A stretch of DNA of 64,000 nucleotides. Origin: Desulfopila inferna. Lineage in GTDB: Bacteria > Desulfobacterota > Desulfobulbia > Desulfobulbales > Desulfocapsaceae. Made by a program: the position numbers and the translations under genes. The number at the start of each line of letters is the position of its first letter. Position 1 is the stretch's first letter. The stretch spans positions 1-64,000 of the forward strand of contig NZ_JAFFQE010000006.1 in NCBI RefSeq assembly GCF_016919005.1, in the 5' to 3' direction. This document shows, one piece after another, positions 9,270-19,069 of the stretch. Below the pieces are notes generated by a model that searched no databases, was not told the origin of the DNA, and saw only the letters and a program-made list of their open reading frames with translations.

Positions 9270-11219
9270 TTACTTGCCTGTCAATTCGAAAAATTCATCA
9301 ACCCGCTGCAGATTTCTGACCACGGGAGATGGAGGCAGGGACGCAAGAAATATACGTCCATATCCCTTTGAATACAGGCGAGGATCCATTATTGCCAAAA
9401 GACCCCGGTCATCACTTGCCCTCATCAATCGACCGACACCCTGCCTGAGGGTCAAGATGGCTCGAGGTATCTGGAAATCAAAAAAAGGGTTTCCACCGGC
9501 CTCCCTGACCGCGGCGATTCTTGCCTGAAGGACAGGATCGCTTGGTACTTCGAATGGAAGCTTGTCGATAATTACGCAGCTTAGGGACGGACCCGGCACA
9601 TCTACCCCTTCCCAGAAGCTGGCCACGGCCACCAAAACCGAATCGACCTCTTCCTTAAACTGCTGCAGCAGGAAATACCTTGACGCCCTTCCCTGAACAA
9701 GCACTGGAAATTGCAGGTGATCCTCGAGAAATTCAGCGACACTGTCCATACCTTTAAAACTGGTGCAGAGAATAAGGGCTCTTCCTTCGGTGATTTGCAG
9801 AATATCGTAAATCCGCTGACAAAGCTCCTCAGTATACCGCCGCTCGGAAGGCAGGGGAAAGTCATTTTCGGGAATGTAGAGTTGTGTCCTGTCCTGATAA
9901 TTGAAGGGGGATTGTAAACGTAGAGTGTTGACGTCCCCTTCCAATCCGAGCCGTTCACATACATAGGAAAAATTTCCCGCAGTGGTAAGGGTGGCGGATG
10001 TCAAGATACAGCATTCGACTGCGGGGTAAAGAATTTCCCTGAGATTCTCCGCCACATGAATAGGAGTTGAGCTCAAAGAGATGGCTCTTTCCCGACGCTC
10101 ATACCAATGCACCTGCCGGGTCTGCTCCACAACATCAGGCAATGCTATTACCAGCAGATTTCCATGTAATTCCTCGGTCCTTTTCAACAGCGTTTTCCAA
10201 CCCTCGCCATAAGAAGTAAACAGCTCCAGCTCGCTGATAATACGTTCCAATCCGGAAGCAAGATGGCCGACATCGTCATGCCATTCCTGTTGTCCCTCTA
10301 TAAACTCGCCGAGAGGAAAACGCCCCCTTTCTAACGGAAACATCCGAGAAAAATCATCAACTCTCTTTTTCAGCCCCCTAATCGAGCTTATCATCTTGTC
10401 GGCCAGGGAAGGCGGTAAGTCAGCTTCGGCCTGTCTTTCAACATCCTGCACAAGATCAAGAACCTGATATTGACTGAAACTCTTTCCAAAAAAAGTTGAA
10501 GCGACATTCTCCAGATGGTGAGCCTCATCGAATATGACCCCTTGATAACGCGGCAGGATCTCACCAAAGCCGGCTTTGCGTAGAGCTAGATCCGAAAAAA
10601 ACAGATGATGATTGACTATCATGAGCCGGGCCGAACCTGCTTTTCTTCTCAACTCGTTGATGAAACACCTTGGTGCCTCGGGACATTCTCCGCCGAGACA
10701 TTGGTGTGACTGAGCAGATATCTTGGGCCACAATGGCGAATGATCGTGCAGCCATTCCAGTTCTGCACGATCTCCGGTTTCGGTGCTCAAAAGCCATTCA
10801 TCCACTTTGTCACAGCTGCCGTCGTCAACAACCGTCAACTGGGGTGAACTTCTATACTGATACCACCTGTAATAACAGAGATAGTTCTGTCTCCCCTTTA
10901 TACAGACAACCTCTATTTCTTCCCCGAGAATTCTGGTCAGCAGGGGAATTTCTTTCTTGAGAATCTGATCCTGAAGGTTAATGGTTGCCGTGGAGACAAC
11001 CAGCCGCTTGCCAGACAGGACAGCAGGCAGCAGGTATGCCAGGGTCTTGCCGATTCCGGTCTCCGCTTCAACCAAAAGGATCTCGGCCCTCTCATATTCT
11101 CTCTCATTTCCCTTCAGAACATTCTGCACAGCCTCAGCCATCTTCAGCTGGCCGGTCCTGGGTTCAAATTTTTCAAAAGACTTTGCCAGAAGTCCGTTTT
11201 CACCAAAATATGTATCCAT
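9270..11219 (-). CDS. dinG: DinG/YoaA-type ATP-dependent helicase
   Basis: A superfamily 2 helicase of the XPD/DinG group. Walker A is AETGIGKTLAYLLPA, motif Ia is STATINLQDQIL, the DEAH box is FDEAHHLENVAS, and motif VI is QGVGRLMRASDDRG. Between motifs Ia and II lie spaced cysteines (CIKGRQNYLC, CLGGECPEAPRC) that match the iron-sulfur cluster of this family. It likely unwinds 5'-tailed DNA or R-loops during repair. Length 649 is normal. The start follows GAGGTA. Confidence 0.9.
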   Translation of the reverse strand: MDTYFGENGLLAKSFEKFEPRTGQLKMAEAVQNVLKGNEREYERAEILLVEAETGIGKTLAYLLPAVLSGKRLVVSTATINLQDQILKKEIPLLTRILGEEIEVVCIKGRQNYLCYYRWYQYRSSPQLTVVDDGSCDKVDEWLLSTETGDRAELEWLHDHSPLWPKISAQSHQCLGGECPEAPRCFINELRRKAGSARLMIVNHHLFFSDLALRKAGFGEILPRYQGVIFDEAHHLENVASTFFGKSFSQYQVLDLVQDVERQAEADLPPSLADKMISSIRGLKKRVDDFSRMFPLERGRFPLGEFIEGQQEWHDDVGHLASGLERIISELELFTSYGEGWKTLLKRTEELHGNLLVIALPDVVEQTRQVHWYERRERAISLSSTPIHVAENLREILYPAVECCILTSATLTTAGNFSYVCERLGLEGDVNTLRLQSPFNYQDRTQLYIPENDFPLPSERRYTEELCQRIYDILQITEGRALILCTSFKGMDSVAEFLEDHLQFPVLVQGRASRYFLLQQFKEEVDSVLVAVASFWEGVDVPGPSLSCVIIDKLPFEVPSDPVLQARIAAVREAGGNPFFDFQIPRAILTLRQGVGRLMRASDDRGLLAIMDPRLYSKGYGRIFLASLPPSPVVRNLQRVDEFFELTGK

Positions 11220-11401
11220 TACCTCTTTCCGACAAACCCTTTCGAGGAGTTAATTTTTGACGAGTTTTTAGCTGATGCAACTAAAGGACAAGTTATACGT
11301 TTTTTATTTTTATTTTTCAACCAAGCCTGTACACTAAATGCATAATACTTGTATATAACAGATTAAGTTTGATAATCTTGTAAAAACCGCGAAGCTCTCA
11401 G

Positions 11402-11566
11402 ATGACTGGACAAAAAGCTCGATATATATTTTTGGCAGGCCGCCGACTATACTTCTATATAGAAGTCCCGCCAAAAACCTGCAACCTGGGAGATCGTGCC
11501 TTTTGTGACGTCTCCGTGTTTGAGTTTCCGGCTAAAGGACCCCACTTCAAATTGAACCGATGGTAG
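11402..11566 (+). CDS. Small 54-residue protein overlapping the kinase gene
   Basis: A short frame (ATG 11402, stop TAG 11564-11566) encodes 54 residues with a beta-rich pattern: RYIFLAGRRLYFYIEVPP, then CNLGDRAFCDVSVFEFP. Its last codons overlap the ATG at 11560 of the next gene, an arrangement typical of translational coupling. There is no strong Shine-Dalgarno. The amino acid content looks protein-like rather than random. Function unknown. The rest of the gap 11220-11401 holds AT-rich sequence that may be a promoter. Confidence 0.45.
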   Translation: MTGQKARYIFLAGRRLYFYIEVPPKTCNLGDRAFCDVSVFEFPAKGPHFKLNRW

Positions 11567-13395
11567 AGATACTTCCCACAAAAGACATACCCGAATTTCC
11601 ATCCATCAGGGACCTGCTCTATGACAACGAGATCGTTGTTATAGTAGACGATTCTGCTGAAATTGTACTCCTGCTGGAACATTACCTTACCCGTCAAAAT
11701 ATACCTGTGGCCAAAGCCTCAAACGCTGAAGAACTCTACGCAATATTCAGAAAGGAGAGAGTTGCGCTCATCCTTCTTGACATAGGACTCCCGGGAAAAA
11801 GCGGTACCGAAATTCTTTCCGATCTTGTCCCCAACAATCCTGATTTGGGCATCATAATGGTCACCGGAACCACAGATATCCAGACGGCACTGGAATGTCT
11901 CAGGAAAGGAGCGGATGATTACCTCACAAAACCTGTGATTCCCGACGAGTTCCTTCATACCCTCAGCCAGACTCTGAAAAAAAGACGCCTTGCTATCGAA
12001 AACAGGATATTTCAACGGGAGCTGGAAGTCACGAATTTTCGGACCCAGTTTCTCCACAACCTCAATCTCAAGATGAATTCGGCCTACCTTAATGCACTGG
12101 AGCTGGATAGTGTTCTCCAAACCATACTGGCGGGAATTACGTCTGAAGATGGGCTCAAATTCAACAGGGCTTTCCTGGCATTGTACGATAGCAATGGTGA
12201 AACTCTCAGCGGTAAACTGGCAACGGGACCATCCACAAGAGAGGAGGCGGAGCAGGTTTGGCAATCAATAAAAACTAAAAATCTTGGATTACACGCCATT
12301 CTCAATGGAATAATCGATAACAGCATACATCAGGACACGAAAGTCAACCGGATAGCCAGGGAACTTAAGGTTCAAGCCTCTGAAACAAATCATATTCTGA
12401 TTCATTCAAGCCTGAAAAGGAAATCAATACTCGTTAAAAACGGCAGGGCAGAGGGTGTTCATGTCCCCAGGGAGTTCCTGCAGTTGCTCAATGAGGAGAA
12501 TTTTGTTGTCGTTCCTCTCTTCTCTCCGAGCCGATCCCTGGGTGTTCTTATTGCGGATAACTTTGTCACCGGAGCGGAAATTACGTCCGATGACATGATT
12601 ACTCTCGAAATATTCGCCAATCAGGCGAGTCTTGCTATTGAACACAGTCATCTCTACCGTGATATGAATGAAAAGATCCATGAACTTGAACTTGTCACAG
12701 AAGAGCTTGAAAAAAACAAGGATATGCTCATTGAGGCCGAACGCTACTCTACTATAGGATATGTCTCGGCACAACTCGTCCATGCTATCCGCAATCCACT
12801 GACTTCGATAGGCGGGACGGCGAGACTCTTACTCCGTCGGGCTCAGGAGGATAATACCAGGAAATTTCTATCTATAATGGCTGAGGAAACCACTAAGATC
12901 GAGGAAACTCTGAAAAATCTCTTTCAATTTGTAGATGATATCTCCCTCGAAACGGGACCGCACTCACTCACTGCTACTTTAAGAGAAAGCCTGGCCGTCT
13001 TCTATGCAGCATTCAAAAAAACCGGTATCAAGCTGGAGCTTTCTGTTCCGGATAACGACGTAATCCTGAAAATTGATCCACAAATGATGCGCAAGGTTTT
13101 CATGCATCTTATCCGCAACAGCATAGAAGCTATGGAGTCGGGAGGAATACTGCGCGTTGAACTTTCCCATAGTGAGGAAGGCACAACCATAAGTATCAGC
13201 GATACCGGTTCAGGCATCAGTGATTTCAGCTCCAAACTGGTCAGAGATCCCTTCTATACAACCAAAACCTATGGGACGGGGCTTGGGTTGACTCTCGTAG
13301 AGCAGATTCTTGAATTACACGGTGCCGGCTTTTCGCTGCAGCAGGTCTCACCGCACGGAATACGCGCGGTTATCCGTTTCCCTGTGCAGTCCTGA
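11560..13395 (+). CDS. Hybrid signalling protein: receiver - GAF - histidine kinase
   Basis: The N-terminal receiver (about 25-150) starts VVIVDDSAE and has phospho-acceptor Asp74 in LILLDIGLPGKSG and the conserved Lys in YLTKPV. A GAF-like region (about 170-380) follows, then a dimerisation domain with His408 in HAIRNPLTS and an HATPase domain with DTGSGISD and GTGLGLTLVEQ. There are no membrane segments, so it is cytoplasmic. The receiver placed before the kinase suggests that its phosphorylation controls kinase output. No cognate regulator lies adjacent. The ligand of the GAF region is unknown. Confidence 0.9.
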   Translation: MVEILPTKDIPEFPSIRDLLYDNEIVVIVDDSAEIVLLLEHYLTRQNIPVAKASNAEELYAIFRKERVALILLDIGLPGKSGTEILSDLVPNNPDLGIIMVTGTTDIQTALECLRKGADDYLTKPVIPDEFLHTLSQTLKKRRLAIENRIFQRELEVTNFRTQFLHNLNLKMNSAYLNALELDSVLQTILAGITSEDGLKFNRAFLALYDSNGETLSGKLATGPSTREEAEQVWQSIKTKNLGLHAILNGIIDNSIHQDTKVNRIARELKVQASETNHILIHSSLKRKSILVKNGRAEGVHVPREFLQLLNEENFVVVPLFSPSRSLGVLIADNFVTGAEITSDDMITLEIFANQASLAIEHSHLYRDMNEKIHELELVTEELEKNKDMLIEAERYSTIGYVSAQLVHAIRNPLTSIGGTARLLLRRAQEDNTRKFLSIMAEETTKIEETLKNLFQFVDDISLETGPHSLTATLRESLAVFYAAFKKTGIKLELSVPDNDVILKIDPQMMRKVFMHLIRNSIEAMESGGILRVELSHSEEGTTISISDTGSGISDFSSKLVRDPFYTTKTYGTGLGLTLVEQILELHGAGFSLQQVSPHGIRAVIRFPVQS

Positions 13396-13420
13396 TAAAT
13401 GCGGCATCCGCTATGGAGAC

Positions 13421-14818
13421 TCACCGGCGTCTTAAAGAGATGATCGCTCCGGAGAAGGCAAGAGCAGCAGCAACAAAGAATGTATACCTGAAGGATTGCA
13501 GAAATTGTGGCATGAGACCGATATGGTAGCCACCGCCCAATTTCTGTCCATCGGTCAGGAGTTCAAAGAAATAACTGAATATCATGCCGACCAGGGCTAC
13601 TCCCAGCAGCATTCCCAGATTTCTACAGGTTGCCAGCATTCCTGCTGATATTCCCGTATCCTCAAGGCTGACCCTGGAGAGAACCGAAGCGGTATTAGGC
13701 GAAAGAAAAATGGACTGGCCGCAACCGAGCAGGGACAACCTCCAGCCTATATCCAGCAGAGAAGATGTTTCAGTCACTGCAGACAGGAAAATAACCGCAC
13801 TTCCTGTTACAAACATTCCCATGAATGTCAAATACCTGGATCCCATTCTGTCATATAGTCTCCCCGAGAGCGGGGAAACGACAAAAAGGGTTACCGGGAC
13901 CGCCATCATCATATACCCTATTTTATCAAAGGAAAGGCCGAGGACATAATTGAAGTAAAACGGCATAAGGATCAGGACAAAAAAGAGAACAGCAAAGGAG
14001 AGTGTCACCGACAGCATTGCGACACTGTAGAATTTCTTCCGTAACAAGATGACGGGAATCAGAGGGTCCCCCCTCTTAAATTCCCAACGAAGAAAAAAGA
14101 CGGTTACCCCAAACAGCAGAAACAGCAGAAAGAGAAACTGGGATATTTTCCAGACATCATGACCGTTGAGGATCACAACCGTCAATGAAACCACGATGCA
14201 CCACAGCACTGCGCCAAACCAGTCGAAGCGGCTGTCTTCCTTGATATATTTAGGGAGAGTGCCGGCAATGAATATCCAGCCGAAGAGAAAGGCGGTAAAA
14301 CTGATTGGAACGTTGAGCAGGAAAATTGTACGCCAGTCGTAGGCGTGCAGAATAAAACCGCCAATCAACGGGCCGGTCATCAGCCCAAGCGAAGTGGCAA
14401 TACCCAGCGAACCAAGCCATCTGCCTATCTGCTCCGGAGGTACGGCAAGGCGTATTATAGCTGGCCCGGTAGACATCATCATAGCGGCGCCAAGCCCCTG
14501 AATAAAGCGTGAAACAACAAGTAAAAAAAGATATTGAGAAAAATAGCAGCACAGAGCGCCTAAAGAAAAAACCAGCATGCCGATCAGATAAATGACTCCC
14601 TTGCCATATCTATCCGATAGTTTTCCCCAGATCAACAGGGAAACAGAAATGGTTAAAAGATAGATAAGTACAACCCATTCAACTTTGACCAGAGTCGTTG
14701 AAAAACTGTCCATGATATACGGCAAGGCAATATTGATCATACTGCTGTCCATGGTCGACAAAAACACTCCGGTTGCAACCATGAAAAAATATGCCGTAGG
14801 TTTTTTTGCTAGGCTCAT
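13421..14818 (-). CDS. MFS multidrug exporter, DHA2 (EmrB/QacA) type
   Basis: A polytopic protein of 465 residues with about 14 hydrophobic helices. Motif A is seen as GKLSDRYGKGV and motif C as GLMTGPLIGGFIL. The N-terminus includes STMDSSMINIALPYI, usual for EmrB-type drug:proton antiporters. The start has AAAGGAAAG just upstream. It is convergent with the kinase gene, with 25 bases between the stops. No membrane-fusion partner is adjacent, so it may act alone in the inner membrane. Confidence 0.88.
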   Translation of the reverse strand: MSLAKKPTAYFFMVATGVFLSTMDSSMINIALPYIMDSFSTTLVKVEWVVLIYLLTISVSLLIWGKLSDRYGKGVIYLIGMLVFSLGALCCYFSQYLFLLVVSRFIQGLGAAMMMSTGPAIIRLAVPPEQIGRWLGSLGIATSLGLMTGPLIGGFILHAYDWRTIFLLNVPISFTAFLFGWIFIAGTLPKYIKEDSRFDWFGAVLWCIVVSLTVVILNGHDVWKISQFLFLLFLLFGVTVFFLRWEFKRGDPLIPVILLRKKFYSVAMLSVTLSFAVLFFVLILMPFYFNYVLGLSFDKIGYMMMAVPVTLFVVSPLSGRLYDRMGSRYLTFMGMFVTGSAVIFLSAVTETSSLLDIGWRLSLLGCGQSIFLSPNTASVLSRVSLEDTGISAGMLATCRNLGMLLGVALVGMIFSYFFELLTDGQKLGGGYHIGLMPQFLQSFRYTFFVAAALAFSGAIISLRRR

Positions 14819-15176
14819 GCTTTCCTTTCATTGACTATTTCACCTATATTCCTACAAGTAAAGGACGATGTCAACCGAGGGATGTGGATGGCCACACGCA
14901 ACCGAGAAGCCGGCGCCTGTTTTAGTGCAGAAAGGCCTTGCCGGAGGGAATAAAATTGCTAACCGGTCAAACCTGGCCAAAGAAGTTTACTCTTGCCTGC
15001 TCTGAATTTAAAAAAATATGAAAATAGATTGGTCACTTTAGATGTGATTCGGCAGTCTTCTTTCTTTGATACCCCTGGATCCGGCTCAAGTTTGGAGTAA
15101 TGGCGCCAAAAAAAGGGTTTGATCAGGACTGCAGAGCGGGCGGCTGGAATTTTTCTCCGTTCCGTTGGCTAGCGAC

Positions 15177-15213
15177 AAAAAAAGGCCCGGTGAAGCTAAC
15201 TTCACCGGGCCTT
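15177..15213 (-). terminator. Rho-independent terminator of the porin gene
   Basis: A 12-14 bp perfect stem AAGGCCCGGTGAAG/CTTCACCGGGCCTT with a 4-base loop. Read on the minus strand it is followed by seven T. It lies 38 bases after the porin stop. The remainder of the gap 14819-15176 shows no gene. Confidence 0.95.
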
Positions 15214-15250
15214 CGAAAATTACAACAACTGCAATGTAGTGTGTCTTAAC

Positions 15251-16444
15251 TTAGAATGCCAGAGAAAGACGCGCACCAACTTCGATCGGATCCTCTTCAC
15301 CACCAGCAGTAGCATCTCCGGCCAGCAAATAGGCGCCTACCAGATCCAGGTTCAGGTTATCCATGATTTTGTAGGTAACAACCAGGTCGACCTCAAGTCC
15401 GAGATCATCTTCACCGAATTCATCTTCTTCAACAAGTTGGGCGTACCAGACATCCAGGCCAATGGTCCATTTAGGCATAGGCACCATTTTGACGCCAACA
15501 TTGGCGGCCCAGATATTGGAGATTGCGTCGCCCGGGGATCCGTTGGACGGAGTAAGATCGAAAATGCCCAATCCCATGATCTCAGACCAGTAATAGGATT
15601 TTCCTGCTGGTAACTGGAAGTCATCGACATCACCATCAAGGTCATCATCATCGCCGCTGGCGTAGAACACCTGACCATGAACATCTGCAGCTCCCATGTT
15701 TGCATTTGCCCCGGCAGCCAGCAAGAATGCTGAAACATCGTTATCAAGATAATCTCCGCCGTTATAGATAGCTGTACCCCATGCCCCAAAGGCATCGGTT
15801 TTCATATCTACATCCATACCACCCCAGTAGAGATCTGTATCAAAACCTTCGATTTTTGAATAAACTAAATACGGATTCAAGGTCAGAGTATCGCTGACAG
15901 TGATAACCGGGAAAAAGGCATAATGATCTTGTTCTACGCCGCCGGTGAATGCATTCGGACGTTTATCTCCCCAGAATTCATACTCTTCAGTAACTTTTAT
16001 CCATGCGAATGGCAGAGCCACGGTATCGGTAGGATTGAATATTGCCACAACACCGGAAAAATCATCCGCGAAGAGAAAACCACGTGCCAGTGTTGCTCCC
16101 TGAACACCAACCTTGAACTGGGAGGAACCAACTTTGAAATCGGCATAGGAGTTCTTAACTTCAAAACTAACACCATCTGCGCCTACATCTCCGAGTGTGT
16201 TTCCACCCCAGTGGGAATCAAACTCGAACTTATTAACGAACTGAAAGTTCTCGTTAAAAATTGCGGTATAATAGAGACGAGTACGTGAATCCGCAACTGA
16301 GCGGGTACCATCATCATTCATATCAATCATGGTATATCCACGAGCACGCCAGTATCCACCAAATTGGCTTTCCACAGCCGAAACTGAAGAAGCCATGGCG
16401 CCAACCATCATCAGGCCGGCAGCTGCAGCAATAATCTTTTTCAT
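15251..16444 (-). CDS. Outer-membrane porin
   Basis: The N-terminus is a clear signal peptide (MKKIIAAAAGLMMVGAMAS, cleavage after the SVSA region). The mature part is rich in alternating beta strands, aromatic girdle residues and acidic loops such as DDDDLDGDVDD, and ends in Phe (ARLSLAF), the usual last residue of outer-membrane barrels. It probably forms a general or anion/cation diffusion pore. Length 397. The start follows AAGGAGAG, and a strong terminator and a probable promoter bracket the gene, so it is monocistronic and perhaps highly expressed. Confidence 0.88.
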   Translation of the reverse strand: MKKIIAAAAGLMMVGAMASSVSAVESQFGGYWRARGYTMIDMNDDGTRSVADSRTRLYYTAIFNENFQFVNKFEFDSHWGGNTLGDVGADGVSFEVKNSYADFKVGSSQFKVGVQGATLARGFLFADDFSGVVAIFNPTDTVALPFAWIKVTEEYEFWGDKRPNAFTGGVEQDHYAFFPVITVSDTLTLNPYLVYSKIEGFDTDLYWGGMDVDMKTDAFGAWGTAIYNGGDYLDNDVSAFLLAAGANANMGAADVHGQVFYASGDDDDLDGDVDDFQLPAGKSYYWSEIMGLGIFDLTPSNGSPGDAISNIWAANVGVKMVPMPKWTIGLDVWYAQLVEEDEFGEDDLGLEVDLVVTYKIMDNLNLDLVGAYLLAGDATAGGEEDPIEVGARLSLAF

Positions 16445-16572
16445 TTTTCTCTCCTTGATAACTTTTGTTCCCTTTCTTACGAGGGCCCATTACTCTCCAA
16501 AATTCTCATCGACACCGTATTGGCAATCAAAAATCTATTGCCAAATCAACAAGAAAAAACGTATTATCAGTG

Positions 16573-16601
16573 AAAGTAGCTTGCAGCGCCTTTTCTGTCA
16601 A
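16573..16601 (-). promoter_or_regulatory. Probable sigma-70-type promoter of the porin gene
   Basis: On the minus strand, TTGACA (16601-16596) is followed after 17 bases by TACTTT (16578-16573), about 130 bases before the porin ATG. The -35 is perfect and the -10 is weak. Confidence 0.4.
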
Positions 16602-16633
16602 GTTTTTTTTACCTCGGTTTAAATAATTATACT

Positions 16634-18394
16634 CTATTGTTTCGTCTCTTTTGAATTAACGGGTTTGTCAACTAATTTAAAATCATAGACAACCAGTTTT
16701 CCTTTCTGACTGGAGAAATCAAGAAAATCAGCAAAACCTTCATTGGGAATCTGCCCGACCACCAGGCGGACATTGCCGGCCTCTCCCGGTTGCTCCTGCT
16801 CCCCGGATGTTTCCCCTTCCCCGGTATAATGAATATATTCGATACCGGTAATATAGCCGTCCAACATGTCGGTGGACCAGAGTTCTTGCATTTCCATGCC
16901 ATCCCAGCTCAAGCAGACAGCTTTGCCACTGGAAAAGCCGCGGGTATTTTTGAGCACCTTGAAGGTCGACAAGGTATTTTTTGCACTGATTATTTCATCC
17001 CTGCCGTCATTGTCAATATCAACTGCTACGAGCCTAACTGGCACATACTGCAGATCAGCAAAGCTTTCCCCATCGTTGGCAACCTCACCAATGACGCCGC
17101 TATTATCCTCCTGCCATCTGCTGCCCAGATAAATTTTACTGCCGCCGAAATCATCTTCACTTCTCCACAGGAGCCTGTTGTGTTGACTGTGTACAGCAAG
17201 TTCAAGAGTGGAGGTGATTGAAATAATTTCCTTCTCTCCATCACCATCTATATCACCATGGACAAAGTCGAAGAGATTAACCCCCCCCGGCACATTGATT
17301 TTTTTACCACGCCTGATCGAATCAGCGTCAGCTTCTATTTCTAAAATATAAAGACCGGGTTCGAGGAAATACGCCTGTGCCTGCGCTCTGCTTTGACCCG
17401 CCAGAACAATTCCATCCCCGGGCAGATTTACAGGACGTATTGCCCAGCGGATATCCTTCATATTTACCTGCACGCCCTCCCGGAGATTCCAGGAAAGTAC
17501 CATCGATGATAAACGGTTGTTTTTCACAGCACTGAGGTATATTTCATCATTGCCGTCATTATCCAGATCGGCAGTGTTCACGGCATGCACGGCGAGGGCC
17601 GATTCAAAAGGATACTCTGCACGCTCTTCCAGCATGCCCCGGCTATAATTGAATATTTTCAAATTATTCGGTGAAACAACAATAATCTCTCTGTTACCGT
17701 TTCCATCGAGATCACCGGAAGCTAATGAAACTACACCATCGGCAAGGGATGAGCTACGGCGCAAAATATCACCCTGCGCAATTGTTATACCCACATCCTT
17801 CATGGACAATGCTGCTCCGGAGACAATATCTTCCTTTAGCCGTCTATCCGGATGTTCAGTCTGGAAAGCCTCTATTCCCTTTTTCTGTTGAAGGGGCAAT
17901 GCAGAAGCGACCGGGAGAGGCCTAATCCCAAAAACTTCTTCGGTAATTTTTTTTGTGAGTGTTTCAACCGCGGCAAGTATCTGCTGCTCGTTCTCAGCCT
18001 CGGTCTTCAGATGAATTGGTGCCGTACCGTTTTCACGATAAAACGTCATCAGCAATGACAACCTGTCTCCCGATGCAGACAGCTGTCCGGCACCGATATA
18101 TTCCGCATTAAGCTGACTGAAGACGGAAGCGCTCTCTTCAGGATAACCATCAATAAACACCTGCTGCTGCTCAATGCTGAGGCTGTTTTCAACCACGGAA
18201 ATTCCTTTTCCGGCTTCCAGCCGCCCGGCGATCATAGCCCTTAGGCCATCCCTGAGGTTGCTATATTTCCCGGCTCCCTCAGCGTTAAAGGAAAAAAGCG
18301 CTACATTTTCAATATCTTTGCCATAACTCTGAACAGGTACACTGCAGAGAACTACAAGTATGTATAGGAATCGAATTATACATTTTCGCTGCAT
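16634..18394 (-). CDS. Exported TolB-N-like / FG-GAP repeat protein
   Basis: ATG 18394 is chosen because GGAGAAAAT precedes it and a signal peptide follows (CIIRFLYILVVLCSVPVQS). An N-terminal domain of about 130 residues resembles the alpha/beta fold of TolB/FlgO N-termini. After it come at least four FG-GAP/VCBS-type blocks with calcium-loop motifs: DLDGNGNREI, DLDNDGNDEI, DIDGDGEKEI and DIDNDGRDEI. The blocks should build a beta-propeller in the periplasm or on the surface. Its partner is unknown. It is transcribed toward the porin gene, but its AT-rich end and the porin's own promoter suggest separate units. Confidence 0.75.
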   Translation of the reverse strand: MQRKCIIRFLYILVVLCSVPVQSYGKDIENVALFSFNAEGAGKYSNLRDGLRAMIAGRLEAGKGISVVENSLSIEQQQVFIDGYPEESASVFSQLNAEYIGAGQLSASGDRLSLLMTFYRENGTAPIHLKTEAENEQQILAAVETLTKKITEEVFGIRPLPVASALPLQQKKGIEAFQTEHPDRRLKEDIVSGAALSMKDVGITIAQGDILRRSSSLADGVVSLASGDLDGNGNREIIVVSPNNLKIFNYSRGMLEERAEYPFESALAVHAVNTADLDNDGNDEIYLSAVKNNRLSSMVLSWNLREGVQVNMKDIRWAIRPVNLPGDGIVLAGQSRAQAQAYFLEPGLYILEIEADADSIRRGKKINVPGGVNLFDFVHGDIDGDGEKEIISITSTLELAVHSQHNRLLWRSEDDFGGSKIYLGSRWQEDNSGVIGEVANDGESFADLQYVPVRLVAVDIDNDGRDEIISAKNTLSTFKVLKNTRGFSSGKAVCLSWDGMEMQELWSTDMLDGYITGIEYIHYTGEGETSGEQEQPGEAGNVRLVVGQIPNEGFADFLDFSSQKGKLVVYDFKLVDKPVNSKETKQ

Positions 18395-18555
18395 ATTTTC
18401 TCCAAATAGTAATATGTTAGCATCCAAAATCAGGCCGAATTGGGTGACGGACACAAAAATGTACCGTGTCGTTTCGCTGGAAGATATAACATGGAAAGAC
18501 AGGAAAACATTCCGATGAAATTTTTCGAGCAAGCCTGATCAGCCGGGGATGATTT

Positions 18556-18577
18556 CGGGGACAGACACTTTTAATTT
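18556..18577 (+). repeat. GGGGACAGACAC-type intergenic motif
   Basis: GGGGACAGACACTTTTAA lies in the 675-base intergenic stretch 18395-19069. A related GGGTGACGGACAC begins at 18442. Such motifs resemble those seen near REP-type elements mobilised by tyrosine transposases, but no transposase is here. Confidence 0.25.
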
Positions 18578-18870
18578 TCTTTTTCCATACTGCAACGTCA
18601 TCTATATCGTACTTTCCGGCCACTTGCAAAGCTTATGTGAAATGTTCCCGAACTCATTTTCTATTGAAGCAGGCAACTGAGAAGCTGAACTTGTACCGCC
18701 CCAAAAAGGCAATTTCGAAGTTCACGTTATCTGTCCTCAATTCCAGGTACCAGATAGATTTTATCGCAGGCATATAATTGATTTCAGAGCTGCGCTTACC
18801 CGGAGTTTAATGCTTAACGGAGGAGATGTTTGTGTCAGCACTTCTCTACATATTTCATTTTGATTTCCTC

Positions 18871-18902
18871 TTGACATTTTATTGTTTGGAGTACACTATA
18901 TA
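18871..18902 (+). promoter_or_regulatory. Possible promoter upstream of the porin-like remnant
   Basis: A perfect -35 TTGACA (18871-18876) is followed by an AT-rich region containing ACTATA 18 bases later (18895-18900). It stands about 170 bases before the ATG at 19070. Confidence 0.4.
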
Positions 18903-18920
18903 AAAAAGTTAAAATTTTTG

Positions 18921-18939
18921 TATTCATGATATATGAATA
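18921..18939. promoter_or_regulatory. Perfect 7-bp inverted repeat, possible operator
   Basis: TATTCAT-gatat-ATGAATA is an exact palindrome with a 5-base centre, about 20 bases after the possible -10. The position fits a dimeric repressor site. No regulator gene is adjacent. Confidence 0.35.
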
Positions 18940-19069
18940 TTGCGCTCATTTTACGATTCATAATTATCATGAGAAGCTGGAAAGTTATCTGGGTTTTTTG
19001 AATTTTTCGGTTCTTCTCCGATGAGTAATAACTTTGATAAACCACAACTTCCACGATTGGCAGAAGGAC

